Numbered from the stretch's first letter, positions 22,683-33,996 are shown. The stretch is 64,000 nucleotides of DNA from Haliotis asinina (GCF_037392515.1 NW_027133912.1:111382-175381), one strand, 5' to 3'. The notes: generated from the sequence alone by a model not told the origin. Made by a program: numbers and translations.

Positions 22683-24060
22683 CTAATAGATACGTTTATT
22701 AACAAGGTGCTGTACCTTTTGCAGGAATATGACTATTTGGCGACCACAGGTGTGTATCGGAATTGAATATTGGTATGGTATGCTGATTCTGTAACTCGAG
22801 CTTACTGAACGGTATTCAAAAGAATCAACAACGCTGTTGTCGTCATCTAGTGCAATACAGCGTCTGGATTTATAGATGGGTAATTCTCCAGGAATTTCAT
22901 GATCCTCTGGGGTGTCAGTCTTAGACCATTTACAGAGATCCACCCAGCTCTCGTTGATGTAATCCTGTATGAGGTGGAGAGGAACAGTTTCAAAATATTG
23001 TGTATGGTACCTATGGTCATTTTTGTCATAGCTATATGAGACTTTGACGTAGCAGTCTCCTCGAACTATTTCAATGCCCACAACTCTCTTTATTTCTTGA
23101 TTGATTTCTCGTAGGTGTAAAGGTTCCGTTGGATATGGTTCAACGTCCAAAACTGGGTCAGTAATGATTGATTGTTGTTTGAAATTCTTTGACAACACAT
23201 GGATTGATGGATTGTCTTGTGGTGATTCTCTGGCTGAAAAACTTGTGATTCTTAAGTGGCTGTTTTCGATGTTTACCTGACATGTTTCTCTTGACGTGAA
23301 ATTCTCTCCGAATTGAATCTGGAATGCTGCTGCCGTATTCCCACGTGTTTCCTCTCTCTGGATCCTTCCATTTCACTCTGTAGTAGATTTTGCCATTTGC
23401 TCTTTTGGAAGTAAGAATTGAGTGAATGTCATTAGGATTGAAAACCTTGGTGTCATTGCTTGACGTTGGTTGATAGGATGGTTGTTGCACTTGACTTGAA
23501 TCTGGTTGTGGCCTTGATTTCGGCTGATGATGTTTACTGTTTACGCCTCGTTTTCCTTTGTTTGTATTTCCTTTCTCCTTGGTGGGATTACTTGGACCTG
23601 GGGTGCTGTGTTTCCGGTTTGTTGCTGTTGTACTGGGTCTTGCTGAGCTTTCCTGGATACCTTTCTTCTTCTTGGATGAAGTCCTTGGAGTACCAGCATT
23701 GTTTTTTGAATCGGCTTTCTTACCTTTTTGTTGGACAGGTGATTGATCTTTAGTTGAACTTGTTGACTGTGCATTGGTGCTGTCAAGTTGTGGGTCATTG
23801 ATTTGTTGTTCATTGTCATCTATAACCCCTGAATCCAGGTTGTTGTTGTTGTTGAGGTATGGTTCTGGAGGATATTGTGGGCGATCAGCTGGATCCAAAT
23901 ATGGTTTGTGTAATTTGTCGTCAGAACTTCGGCGTAGTTTGTAGGTGAAATTTGGACCTGAATGGATGATGTAATAACTGCCATACCACTTTTTTGTTAA
24001 TTTGTTGCAAAGGCCTTTTTCTACTTTTTGACAGGGCAGTGAAATGCACTAACGACAAAC
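22683..24060 (-). pseudogene. Gypsy B pol C-terminus with chromodomain
   Basis: Minus strand: 24,060-23,870 encodes the integrase GPY/F-type end (KGLCNKLTKKWYGSYYII, then GPNFTYKLRRSS). A low-complexity Pro/Ser/Lys linker (about 23,870-23,440) is followed by a chromodomain (SILTSKRANGKIYYRVKWKD, then TWEYGSSI; about 23,300-23,430). After a frameshift near 23,160-23,198 a second folded-looking stretch follows (RVVGIEIVRGDCYVKVSYSY ... VPLHLIQDYINESW; about 22,940-23,090). Chromodomains at the integrase end are typical of one Ty3 branch and are thought to guide integration to marked chromatin. In block 2 everything from 21,745 to 23,865 is deleted. Confidence 0.75.
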
Positions 24061-25112
24061 ACACACTACTGGTGTGAGCTATTGCCCGAGGAATCTTTAT
24101 TTTCGTGGTCAATAAGTCACCTTAATATTTACAGAAATAGTGATACAATGAATAGTACATAAAATCATCAATGTGCAATACATATATCATCGATGTGCAA
24201 TACATATATCATCAATGTGCAATACCTATTACTAGCGGCTATAAACAGACTAGCTAACATGAAATACACGATAAAGTTACGACTTATCTTATCGAGTGCA
24301 TACCAAGACGTATATGAATAAACATTCTAAGTTAAACAAGGTCATGAACTTGTTTACAAAATGTTTACACAATACATGGATGGTAACTGATCTATATTAC
24401 AGTTGTTAATGCAATGGATATAGTTAATGGAATACATGGATAATAATGCAAACCGGAAATGAATGATTCAAGCCATGAGCCTACCCTGTGGGTGAGACTG
24501 GGATGACGACAGAGCACAGCAACAGTCTGTATCCCGAATATATCTGAATAAAATGTAATTATTATTATAACTGAGAGTAAGACGCTTAAAACTTATGTGC
24601 TGTGTGAAATGCTGTATGCGTACATTGTATACACATACCTAAACGACAGAATTAAACTAGGACTACTCTACAACACATTCGAACTTCTCATGCACGCAAG
24701 GGCAAAGATGTAGAAAAGTTGTTAGTAATTACAAAAAAAACCTTACAACTGCTAAGCCTGGTTTAGCATATTTATGTTTATAGATAATGGATGACATTTA
24801 GGCAATTTCAGACGCCTAGTTTACTTCAATAGAACATATTTAACATATCACAACATATATGTGCAATGATATAAATATACAGAGATTTATTAATCTAACC
24901 TGATTTGTCAAGTGTCTGTCAACTTGTCTGTGTGGTGACTTTGTGCAGAGTGCAGGCTATTAGACAAAAGATTTAACTTTGAAGTTTAGCTTGGCCAATC
25001 AGTTGATCACGTTCATGGCTTGGGTTTGTTAAGGGCTTGAGGGACACATGACCTATTAAGTAGCCTGCAGATATACACATACAGAACAGAAAACATTAAA
25101 ATAATAAAATCC
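24060..25112. other. ~1-kb non-coding insertion inside gypsy B integrase
   Basis: Separates the integrase core (ending at about 25,113) from its C-terminal domain. It holds a three-unit 22-bp repeat (ATCATCAATGTGCAATACAT, 24,163-24,229). No protein similarity, and I could not define terminal repeats. Also present in block 2 (about 47,990-49,045). Confidence 0.5.
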
Positions 25113-26060
25113 CTATGTACATAGTTGTGTCTGCCACATTTTGCCAAACCCTTTGGCCTGGCGAGAAATCTGGCTCTTTAGCCTTACGATTGTATTGCTG
25201 AAAAGCATAATGAAAGGGGACTTTTGAGTTGAGGAATTTGGGGCCATCCGATAGGCCATTATGATGCCTGGGACAAACCGGGGCTTATCGGTTTGAGTTT
25301 TGTTACAGTAGGCTCTTAGTGGTTGATTGATGTAGGAATTGAGCCTCTCTACACAGCTATTTGTTTGCGGACGGTTTGGGCTTGTATGAGAGTATTTGAT
25401 AGCCAAAAGTTCACAGATAGCTTTGATTAATTTTGACAAAAAGTTCTGACCTCTGTCTGAAATTAAGGTCCTTGGAGCACCATACTGACAAAATATTTCT
25501 CTCACGAGAACATCTGTTACCTGTGTGGCTTCTTGAGTTCTGAGGGGAAAGGCTTCACACCATCTAGATGCTGCGTCAGTGATGACCAAAATGTGCTTAT
25601 TATTGTCTGGTGTTGTTGGCAAGGGACCAAGGATGTCAACATGCCACCTTGTGAAGACCTCTTCCACAGGTAGTGGGCGTAGGGGTGCCTTCTTGCTGTG
25701 GTAGTGCCTCTTGTTTTGTTGACATACCTCACATGTCTGGACATATGTTGTGATATCGCTGTACATCTTGGGTCAGTAGTATTTTGGTCTCATGGTGTTA
25801 GGCATCCTTTCCTTCCCATGGTGACAACCGCCAAATTCAGAATCGTGGTATGATCTCAGAACCTGATTCCTGAGAGTTCTTGGAACTGCTCGTTGTTGAA
25901 TAAATTTGTCTGCATGACCCTTCTGTCTCTGTGGGACAAATCTGTATAAAATTCCTTCATCAATTTCAAATGTAGTGGCTTCAATAAGGATCTTTTGGCG
26001 CTTCTTCTCATCTTCTGGAAGGACATCATCTTCTTTGTAGTCAAAAATCTGTGTAAAATC
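25113..26060 (-). pseudogene. Gypsy B integrase
   Basis: The minus strand encodes the zinc-binding domain (H-DSEFGGCHHG...VQTCEVCQQNK) and the DDE core with all three acidic positions kept: WHVDILGPL, VITDAASRWCEAFPL with LISDRGQNFLS, and NSCVERLNSYINQPL. About 140 bp after KSPFIMLFS are deleted here relative to block 2 (junction near 25,199). At least one stop (after RPKYY, about 25,770) breaks the frame before the core. Confidence 0.85.
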
Positions 26061-26205
26061 TGGACAAATCCTTTGTAGGTGACGTTAGTTAGGATGAGCA
26101 TTAATGTTTGCCTCAACCATTGTGGCTTGTGTGACATCATCACTAGTGGCATGTAAGGCTGCAACAACGTTTGCTGGTACTGCTTGGTAGTCCTCTTCAT
26201 ATTCA

Positions 26206-26743
26206 AAGGTGACAGACCAATGAGTTGTCTGTGATTCAGAAACCAGATGTTTGATACTTGCTATGCAATCGTCCTCAGTCTGAGTTGAGTGGGTGACCTG
26301 TGAGGGTAAATGTGGTCTTGCTGAAACATTTTGCCTGAGTGACGTTTCCTGTTTCTGCCTCTGAATGCTTTTTTAACAGTGCATTCAATGGCAGTGCAAT
26401 TTTAGCATAATCTTTCACATACTTTCTGTAAAAGTTTGTAAGGCCTAAAAATGAACGAACCTGTTTCTGTGATTTGGGCACTGGGAAGGTTTTAATGGCT
26501 TCGACCTTTTTGTCAGCGACTGGACACCTCATGATAAAACATGACCGAGAAATGAAACCTTGTCTGTTGCAAAATTGCATTTTGATGGCTCAGTGTTAAA
26601 TTTGCCTGTTTTAGATAATAGAAGACTTGGTCCAAATGTTGGAGATGCTCCTCAAAGTTTTTGCTGTAAATTATCACATCATCAGTGTAGATCAGCGCAA
26701 CTTCAGGGTTAGAACTAAACTTAAAATGGCCAGTAACCTTCAA
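26206..26743 (-). pseudogene. Gypsy B reverse transcriptase, second half, and connection
   Basis: ALIYTDDVIIYSKNFEEHLQHL carries the catalytic box as YTDD. After a frameshift, VEAIKTFPVPKSQKQVRSFL and GLTNFYRKYVKDYAKIALPL give the RT thumb/connection. RNase H is eroded beyond this point. Absent from block 2. Confidence 0.8.
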
Positions 26744-26744
26744 C

Positions 26745-29085
26745 TATCACTAGCCCGGACACGAAACAAGTAGTCCAGAGGAATGAAAGTTATTCACTGA
26801 ATTGTTAATATCGTGCCACTGTCTACAATTCATCTGACCCAGAAGATTGCTTCGCTAGTGACATGGCTGCTGAAAGAAGGTCATGGGCTCTTGCTTCAAT
26901 CTTTCTGAGTTCATCAACATCAGGAGCACCTGAAGTCGTTTTTTTATTTCTTAAACTACTGAAAATAGCAGGTCACCAGGCAACGGAGGCAGAATGCACA
27001 TCAAAATGATAGTAATAATTTTAGGAACCAGCCTGAATGTCAGAATGTCTGACAACACTTATGGCATTTCAGATGGTCATACATTATTGACAGAATTAAT
27101 ACTTGTATTTGCAGTGTTATTTTAATTTGAAAGACAAGATTATCAAACTCATGGATCGGCAACGTGTCCACATCAAATTTGTCAAAACAAAACAAAACCA
27201 AAGCAAAAAACAAAAGAAAACAAAAAAACCCGATGAAGCAACACTGTTTGGTGGAAATAAATAAGCAAACTAAATAAACAAACAAATAAAATAAACAACA
27301 GTACTCATGAAAGTTGTCAAACATACCGTACCATGTTTTCGGGATATTTCTTTTCCCTGTAATTTCTTGCATACAGTGACATGACAGTGCCACCTGTAAA
27401 CACTGTCTCGTGTCCAGAAGCTTCCGTCGCAATCGGAACACAAAATGTTTGAAATGTTCAGATTTCACGGAAGTTGTGGCCTAATTTCTGTCAAAGTACA
27501 AAAAATCTACCATAGAACATAATGCACTTTGAAAACCTTCGTAAATGAGATCATAACTTTTGAAATAACGCTCGTAACTTGTCAAGCAGACCGTCGTCTG
27601 CTCAAGTGAAAAGCCAAACATAAATATCACGTGACTCGAATGGAATGTTGCTGACGTAATAAAAAACAACATCGTTCAAACACCGAATTGGTCATCTCTT
27701 ACATATATTTTTTTCGTGCAGCAGAATTCACACCAGGCATGTGACCTCTGGGTTCATTTAAAATGCTACTGCGATGATACTATACCGCACAGACATGACA
27801 CGTTCTATTGTCCCTGCCATGGCGGACCATGTAGACAAGAAGAACGAATGCAAATGATTTAATAACTTACCTGTAAATATGTTTATTTTTAACAAATGTT
27901 ACACACACACAAAATAATAAAAAAATAAAAAACAAAATTACCAGTTTGCTTGGCTTCTTATTAAAATGATACGATGTATTTGTTGATTTCCGTGGAGAAG
28001 AATGCATCACATGCGCTTCCATACAAGGGCGTGACCCTGCGCAATAACTAGTAACCCGAAAACATGGTACATCACTTCGAGCGCTTGTGCTTGTGGACAA
28101 GACACAATATGTATGTTGTATTGGGAACCAGCGGAAGACATGACATTCTAACAATAAATTTATAAAAGGCGAGGTGATATTTATTTACGGAATTACAGTT
28201 TTGATAATCTACTGATACGCAGTAATATTCATGATGATCTTTAGCGCTATTACCCTGAGAACACGTTACACCATGGTATATCAATTTGCTGTTTAAGACT
28301 TTTTATGCAATTGCGTAAATATTTATTGAAAGTCATGTGACATCTTGAACTTCACGCTCAGACGACGATGTTTAATGCTAAAATGTGTGCACGAAGCATT
28401 TTTATTACAGGTAACTTGTGCACGATGCATCCACTAAGTTCCATAATTTACGTATAGGTGGCAAGGTTTTGAGTAAAACGTTCTAACTGGCATGAGTTTA
28501 CCTAAAACTTGCGTCTATATCTACAAGTTTTAGGTCACGTGCATGATTTGGACCAATCACGATCTTTATAGCAGACAGGCGGAAATGCTTCTTTAGAAAC
28601 CAATAATGATCCAATTATTTATACTCCATCTGGGCCACTAGTAAAGAACTGAACATGTGGAAATGTATGACTGAATTTGCCAGATGTTATGAGGGGCGTG
28701 TGCTCGGATGTGATTTGTCAGATATTTATTCTCTATCAGGGCCAGCTGTGAAGAACTGAAGAAATGGAAAGGGATAACTAAAATTGTAAGCCGTGTAACT
28801 CTTTCCAACCTATACTGTGAGGTAAAGCGAAGGAGCGATAACATGATTTCAAAGAAGTGACATGATGTATATGTTAACTTTTGAGTTTTGCAACGATAAA
28901 GATTCATTAGTCTGGTGATTTGAGTAGAAAATGCATGATTTCAATTCCAGTACCAGATGATGTATAGTAACCACTGAAAAAACATGTGCATGTATATTTC
29001 CATTCGCCCGTCAAAACATTTATTCGCCACGGGCGTGCGGGCGAGCGTAAAGATCGAACCCTGAACTTTAAAAAGCAATTCCTTA
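26745..29085. other. ~2.3-kb insertion splitting the gypsy B RT
   Basis: Lies exactly between the first RT half (ending CFQQLMRKE, about 29,095) and the YTDD half (from about 26,743). It contains an A-rich CAAAA-type stretch (27,183-27,300) and GC-rich words near 29,015-29,045 at one end. No coding similarity recognised; element class unknown. Absent from block 2. Confidence 0.5.
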
Positions 29086-29438
29086 GCACTTAGCAATTCC
29101 TTCCTCATGAGTTGCTGAAAACAAAGTGGAGAATTAGACAAACCCTGTGGTAAACGTTTAAACTGATATAGGCCTTGGTGGGTGACAAAAGCAGTTTTAT
29201 GCTTTGAATCTTCGTGTAATGGCACTTGGAAAAAAACGTTGGCAAGATCTAAAGTGGAGATAATTGTAGCTTGGCCATTGCCGATGTGATCAACAACATC
29301 GTCAAAAACAGGGAGTGGCCATGACATTGGTAAGGTGACAGAATTCAATTTTCTGTAGTCACAAACAAATCTGTATGAGCCATCACGCTTTTTAATGACA
29401 TTTAGCGTTGCTTCGCTAAATGGGTTTATAGGCAGCAT
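29085..29438 (-). pseudogene. Gypsy B reverse transcriptase, first half
   Basis: Minus strand: KKRDGSYRFVCDYRKLNSVT, then TIISTLDLANVFFQVPLHED and GLYQFKRLPQGLSNSP, three successive Ty3 RT motifs including the first catalytic Asp (STLDLA). Translation after about 29,090 enters the insertion. In block 2 only the first ~130 bp remain (49,675-49,805). Confidence 0.88.
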
Positions 29439-29449
29439 TTGAAAGACAA

Positions 29450-30460
29450 ACGCAGAGTTCTAGCAATTCATCAGCGTGTGATAAACACGCTAATACCGAG
29501 AGGTAAGTTACAACCCTAACCAGGTCGTTTTAATAGGCTCCGAGGTAACATTGCATTCAACAGGCTGTGCATCAGATTTTATTAAATGATTTGTCCCAGT
29601 TCCTAGGCAACTAGTCGGCGCATTCCATTAATTGGTCACAGACAGCATTTACAATTCTTTCACATAAGTTTATGCACTTAGCTCTCAACGAGTATCCAGC
29701 GTAACAATCCACGTGACAGTGTATTATTTTATTCTTCCATAACTTTACCTCAGTCACTTCCGTGATGTCACTTCCGCTGATGTCACATCCGCAGCTATAC
29801 GTCACGTCCGTTCATATCTATGCTGGATGCTCTCACAAGGTAGACCATTTTGCTTTGACTCACAAAATTTCTCACCCACCCTTCCCGAATACAGTGCAAT
29901 TTTGGATGGGGAGGGAAGGGAGCAGGGGTACAGGACGCCAAGATTGCCATATGTTACCCATTAGGTACGTTGGATATTAATTTTTCCATGTATAGTGTAC
30001 AGTTTGCAGGACCTGTTTTGTAACACCTGTAAGTCAATTATATACATGCATATTTTTCTTAATAAACAGGTACGGTGGGCATGGTGCCGATGGGACATAA
30101 CTCCAAATTGGCTGAGAAAGGGGGATACTTGGCTTCTGCTTTTACAGTGGCAGCCCAAACCTTCCTGCCTGCTGTCTCCGCGGGAGGAAGTACAAAAGTT
30201 TCCAATGCCTTATCAGCCTGCTTTTCCTGCCTGCTGTCTCCGCGGGAGGAAGTACACACCTATGCTTTGCCCGTCTGCTTGTACACAGCAGAGGGTCGCT
30301 AACAGCTAAAATATATATCTGGTCCCGTTGGCGCCATCCACACCGTGCCCATTGTCATCCACACATTCGTGTTGTGTAGTCTTTCATCAGAGTTACGTAT
30401 GGTGCCTAAGGTACGTTCAGCTACCTCATACTACCTAAGATAAAGGTCTGCATATAACTA
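29450..30460. other. ~1-kb insertion between RT leader and RT core of gypsy B
   Basis: Separates TSMYSAHIIL (30,460) from NPFSEATLNVIKKRDG (29,438). It contains two direct copies of TTCCTGCCTGCTGTCTCCGC GGGAGGAAGTACA-type sequence (about 30,160 and 30,226) and a cluster of TGTCAC/TCCG-type words at 29,755-29,810. Present also in block 2 (49,816-50,826). Class unknown. Confidence 0.5.
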
Positions 30461-31586
30461 AGATGATGTGGGCTGAATACATTGAAGTGAATTCCTCAAT
30501 TAAATCATATTTGAGAAAATCTTCTACCAGTTCTTCAGTGACTCTTTGGAGATGGGGCGATTGACGATAAGGCCTACAGTTAACTGGGGGATGGTTGCCC
30601 GTGTCAATGACATGCTCGTGCATGTCAGTCTTTCCTAAGTCTGCAAGGCTTGTTGAAAATATGTCTCTATTTTGTCCTAAAAATTTGAGAAGTCTTTGTT
30701 GTTGGTCAGGTGTCAATTGTGTCGTGGTCAAGTCAAATCCTAAATCTTGAGCAATTTTGACATAATCCCAAGAGTCATTGTTAGTTTTCGTATTGTCAGT
30801 GTGAACTGTATTTACAAGTGGCTGGTCATTGTCAATTTCAAAGACAGAGTGGCTGTCAATGTAACTAAATTTACCTACAACTGTACCTTTGTCTGAAACC
30901 TTTTCTTCTCGGGAAGGATTCATAAGCCTAAATGTAGCAGTTTTCCTATGAGCTTTCGAGAGGGCCTTACCACCTGCTACTTCAGAATGAGCAGTGAGGG
31001 AGGCAACTGGTTCAATGAGTACAAGGGACTCATCTTCTGCGTCAGGCACTCTTACGTTGAAATGAATTTCACTCTGAGGGGGGATATAAATTTGATCTAT
31101 TGTTTTCACTAATCCACAAATTTCTTGATCTGAAGTGGTAATGAAGTTAACATACTGCCTATCTGAAGTGCTGTTGCCTATTATGAGGGAATGGCAGCTA
31201 TAATCAATGACTGCATTGTTGTCATTGAGGAAGTTTTCACCCAGCAGGACTGACTGTGGTAATGAGGGCAGGACATAGAATCGTTGTGAAAATTCCTGAT
31301 CTTCAATGACAAAATCTAACAAAACTTAACCCAACACTTTGTGCAATTCGCCGCCAACACCTCGAATGTGTGGAAAGGATGAGCTTTCAAGTACAGGGTT
31401 GTTGAAAGCTTTGTTTAAAAAAACAGACGAAATGCAGCAAATGGATGCCCCTGTGTCTATTAAACAAGTTGTTGTTTCAGTGCCAAATGTAACCTGAATT
31501 ACACTTTTGGCAAGGGGCATCACTAAGGACACAGTTGGAACCTCTGATTTGGGGATGGACCAGTTGCTACTGTCAATCTTGAACAC
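30435..31586 (-). pseudogene. Gypsy B protease and RT leader
   Basis: Minus-strand frame from 31,586 with the aspartic protease active site CLIDTGASICC, the flap region, then a single TAA (31,326-31,328), and continuing in the same frame through QSVLLGENFLNDNNAVIDYS to the RT leader (HEHVIDTGNHPPVNCRPYRQ, then VTEELVEDFLKYDLIEEFTS). No gag or 5' LTR precedes it: the sequence upstream is a transporter exon. Block 2 copy 50,801-51,952 shares the TAA. Confidence 0.85.
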
Positions 31587-32200
31587 ACAATGACATAGGT
31601 GACAGCTAGGAGGTTAACAACAGTGAAGATGTTGTCGAACATTGTCGACTCCTTCACACCAATAGCAAGTAAAGCTGTCAGCACCAACGTAATGCTGAAA
31701 GCAAAGAAATCAGGGTATTGCGACAATCCTGTGACATCCATTGCCATGTGTTCCTTGAAGAAATCCTGTATCTTGTTGTCAATGAGAGAGTCGAAACAGG
31801 AGCTCCATGCTCGTGCCACATTTGCTGTGCGCATCACATATTCCAGGATAAGATTCCAGCCAATCACAAAGGCAATCAGTTCACCGACGGTGACATAGCT
31901 ATACACATAGGCTGATCCTGCCTTCGGCACCCGCGCAGCAAACTCCTCATAACATATCCCTGTGAAGACTGATGCAACAGCTGCTATGAGAAATGACAGG
32001 ACAACAGAAGGTCCTGCAGTCTGCCGGGCTACCTGGCCAGCCACAACATAGATACCTGCTCCAACAGTACTTCCAATACCTAGACCAATCAGATCACAGG
32101 TTGTAAGGACTCTGGCCAATGAGGTTTCTTCGCTGGGGTTGACTCTTTTCTTTCTGGAGAGTTTGCTTATAAAGTTCTCTATTCTAGACATCCCCGACAT
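31577..32200 (-). pseudogene. SLC7-family cationic amino-acid transporter (CAT) N-terminal exon, truncated
   Basis: ATG at 32,200 (MSGMSRIENF) opens about 208 codons that match the N-terminal third of animal CAT transporters: a cytosolic leader, TM1 (GLGIGSTVGAGIYVVAG), TM2 (VVLSFLIAAVASVFTGICYEEF), the family signature ARVPKAGSAYVYSYVTVGEL, then further TM segments (AFVIGWNLILEYVM, FAFSITLVLTALLAIGVKES, FTVVNLLAVTYVIVC). CATs are plasma-membrane carriers of about 620-650 residues with 12-14 TM helices, so two thirds are missing. At about 31,570 the frame passes straight into gypsy B protease sequence. No stop lies within the exon. It may be a captured exon or a gene broken by the retrotransposon. 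Confidence 0.85.
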
Positions 32201-32588
32201 GTTGTCTGGAGGTGGGGCTTCCGAATTGTATTAATAAGAGACAGAATAACGAGGTTCACAGGCCACAGGCCAAAGTACATGTTGTCTGGAGGTGGGGCTT
32301 CCGAATTGTATTAATAAGAGACAGAATAATGAGGTTCACAGGCCACAGGCCAAAGTACATGTTGTCTGGAGGTGGGTCTTCCGAATTGTATTAATAAGAG
32401 ACAGAATAATGAGGTTCACAGGCCACAGGCCAAAGTACATGTTGTCTGGAGGTGGGTCTTCCGAATTGTATTAATAAGAGACAGAATAACAAGGTTCACA
32501 GGCCACAGGCCAAAGTACATGTTGTCTGGAGGTGGGGCTTCCGAATTGTATTAATAAGAGACAGAATAACAAGGTTCACAGGCCACAG
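32201..32588. repeat. 80-bp tandem repeat abutting the CAT start codon, 5 units
   Basis: Units start GTTGTCTGGAGGTGGG at 32,201, 32,281, 32,361, 32,441 and 32,521. On the minus strand each unit ends CCACCTCCAGACAACATG, so the sequence just before the CAT start codon, including a possible 3' splice site (pyrimidine tract TTCTGTCTCTT, then CCAG), is what has been multiplied. Confidence 0.95.
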
Positions 32589-33159
32589 AGAGTTGGTACA
32601 ACCATCTGGGTTGAGGACTAGAGCTGACTTCAGTTGGAAGTCTAAACCCTTCTGCTGGACAAATGGAGTTGGAGCCTATGTAACTAAACTTGAAACAACA
32701 AAAAGGTTGTGGCTCGTTAAAAGATACAAAATGGGTGTGCCCTATAATAGCCAATGAAATACTGAATATACAGAGTGGGGTGTGACCTACTGGAATAACC
32801 AGACAGAGGGGAGTGCTCTATTAATCCTATCTTACATGGCATTAATCCTGCTGGCACATTTACTGTATGCTTGGGCTAGTTCTATCCAAGCCTGTTTTGA
32901 TGTGTCAATTATAATAGCTTGGATTACAATAGATGTGCTTCACTAGGTCCTGCTTAATGACCTTAATTAAAAATGTTGTCACACTGTTGTACTAATGATA
33001 TGTTTTCTTCAAAGAAGCTCATTAAACTGTCTAGAATGAACAGTTTCTCTAACCATGGCATTTTGAATATCTCGGGCTAGGATTTATGTACAAACATCTT
33101 TAAACAATGCACTTGTAATTTTAAACCCTTGTGGAGTTGTAGATCTATGAAATTAGTTC
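32589..33159. other. No gene recognised
   Basis: AT-rich; short frames only. Same in block 2 (53,032-53,602). Confidence 0.5.
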
Positions 33160-33307
33160 TTGCTTTAAGCTGGTGTCTTCCTCTAAGCTACTACTGATCA
33201 TGATGAAATTAATATGCTATGTGTATATTTTCTTAATATCTGAATCCTAATGTATAATGCTTGTAGTGGTAATAAATGAATTTTTGTATAAATTATTATT
33301 CCATGAT
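33160..33307. repeat. ~145-bp direct repeat, right copy (mariner-free)
   Basis: From TTGCTTTAAGCTGGTGTCTT to TATTATTCCATGATA, without the mariner. Confidence 0.85.
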
Positions 33308-33715
33308 ATTATTACAAAGTTCATCTTTGAATTTGCATTTATCTTCAAAATGTCCAAAGTTCCCACATCTTTTACAAGGTTCTGAGCTTCTTGTCTTTTC
33401 TTGACTTTTGTATGACTGTTTATTGAATTTAACTTTATGAACTGAATTGTCTTTCTTTCCCTGGAGTTCAAATGTATCATGCGACGCCGTTTCTATACCA
33501 ACAGCAATTTCCAAAGCTCTTGTGCAACTTACTACTTCTGTCAAGAGACGTTTTTGGATGTTTTCATTCTTAATGCCACACACAAATCTTCCTAACAAAA
33601 GACACCATTGAGACTAGGGCCAAATCCACAGTTTCTTGTTAATTTCTTCAAAGCAGCAAAATATTCTGATACACTTTCAGTGTCTAGTTGATCCCGTTTG
33701 TGAAATTGAAATCTT
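33296..33715 (-). pseudogene. Gypsy-type gag fragment with zinc knuckle
   Basis: Minus strand: ESVSEYFAALKKLTRNCGF (capsid C-terminal helices, about 33,640-33,700), a frameshift near 33,598, then GRFVCGIKNENIQKRLLTE, and a CCHC knuckle C-KR-C-GNFG-H-FEDK-C near 33,350. The frame ends at 33,296 inside the 145-bp repeat. It resembles the gag of K02A2.6-like elements and might be the missing gag of gypsy A. Confidence 0.8.
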
Positions 33716-33762
33716 TCTTAGGAAAAAACCATTGCTTGAAATAAATACAACCTTAATACATA

Positions 33763-33996
33763 TCAAGATGTAATAGTTGTTCTGAAATGGCTTTGGGACA
33801 TAAATGCTGTTGTTGTTGTCTTCTGTCTTGTTATATACAGTGCAATTTTATAAATTCCCGCTTCATAACGTAGTTTTACGCAGTATGAAGTCAACTGAAA
33901 GAAGATGGTCACGTCTCTATCTCTAAATGCTGCTTTAACGCCAAGGCCCACGAGGAGAGGAAAATCAAAATACAGGCCAGGATTACACGATGCCAT
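33763..33996 (-). CDS. Hypothetical 77-aa ORF
   Basis: ATG start (MASCNPGLYFDFPLL). No recognised domain; GLYFDFPLLVGLGVKAAF is hydrophobic. It lies just downstream (minus sense) of the tRNA-like SINE and may be the tail of an older gene of element E cut by that SINE. Copies at 54,206-54,439 (minus) and 62,932-63,165 (plus). Confidence 0.25.
   Translation of the reverse strand: MASCNPGLYFDFPLLVGLGVKAAFRDRDVTIFFQLTSYCVKLRYEAGIYKIALYITRQKTTTTAFMSQSHFRTTITS

Noticed and set aside
26751-26780. CACTA-type (EnSpm) transposon end at CACTAGCCCGG
   Set aside because: No matching inverted end was found at the other side of the 2.3-kb insertion.
31599-31915. Plus-strand frames opposite the CAT exon
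   Set aside because: Antisense shadows of a well supported transporter exon.
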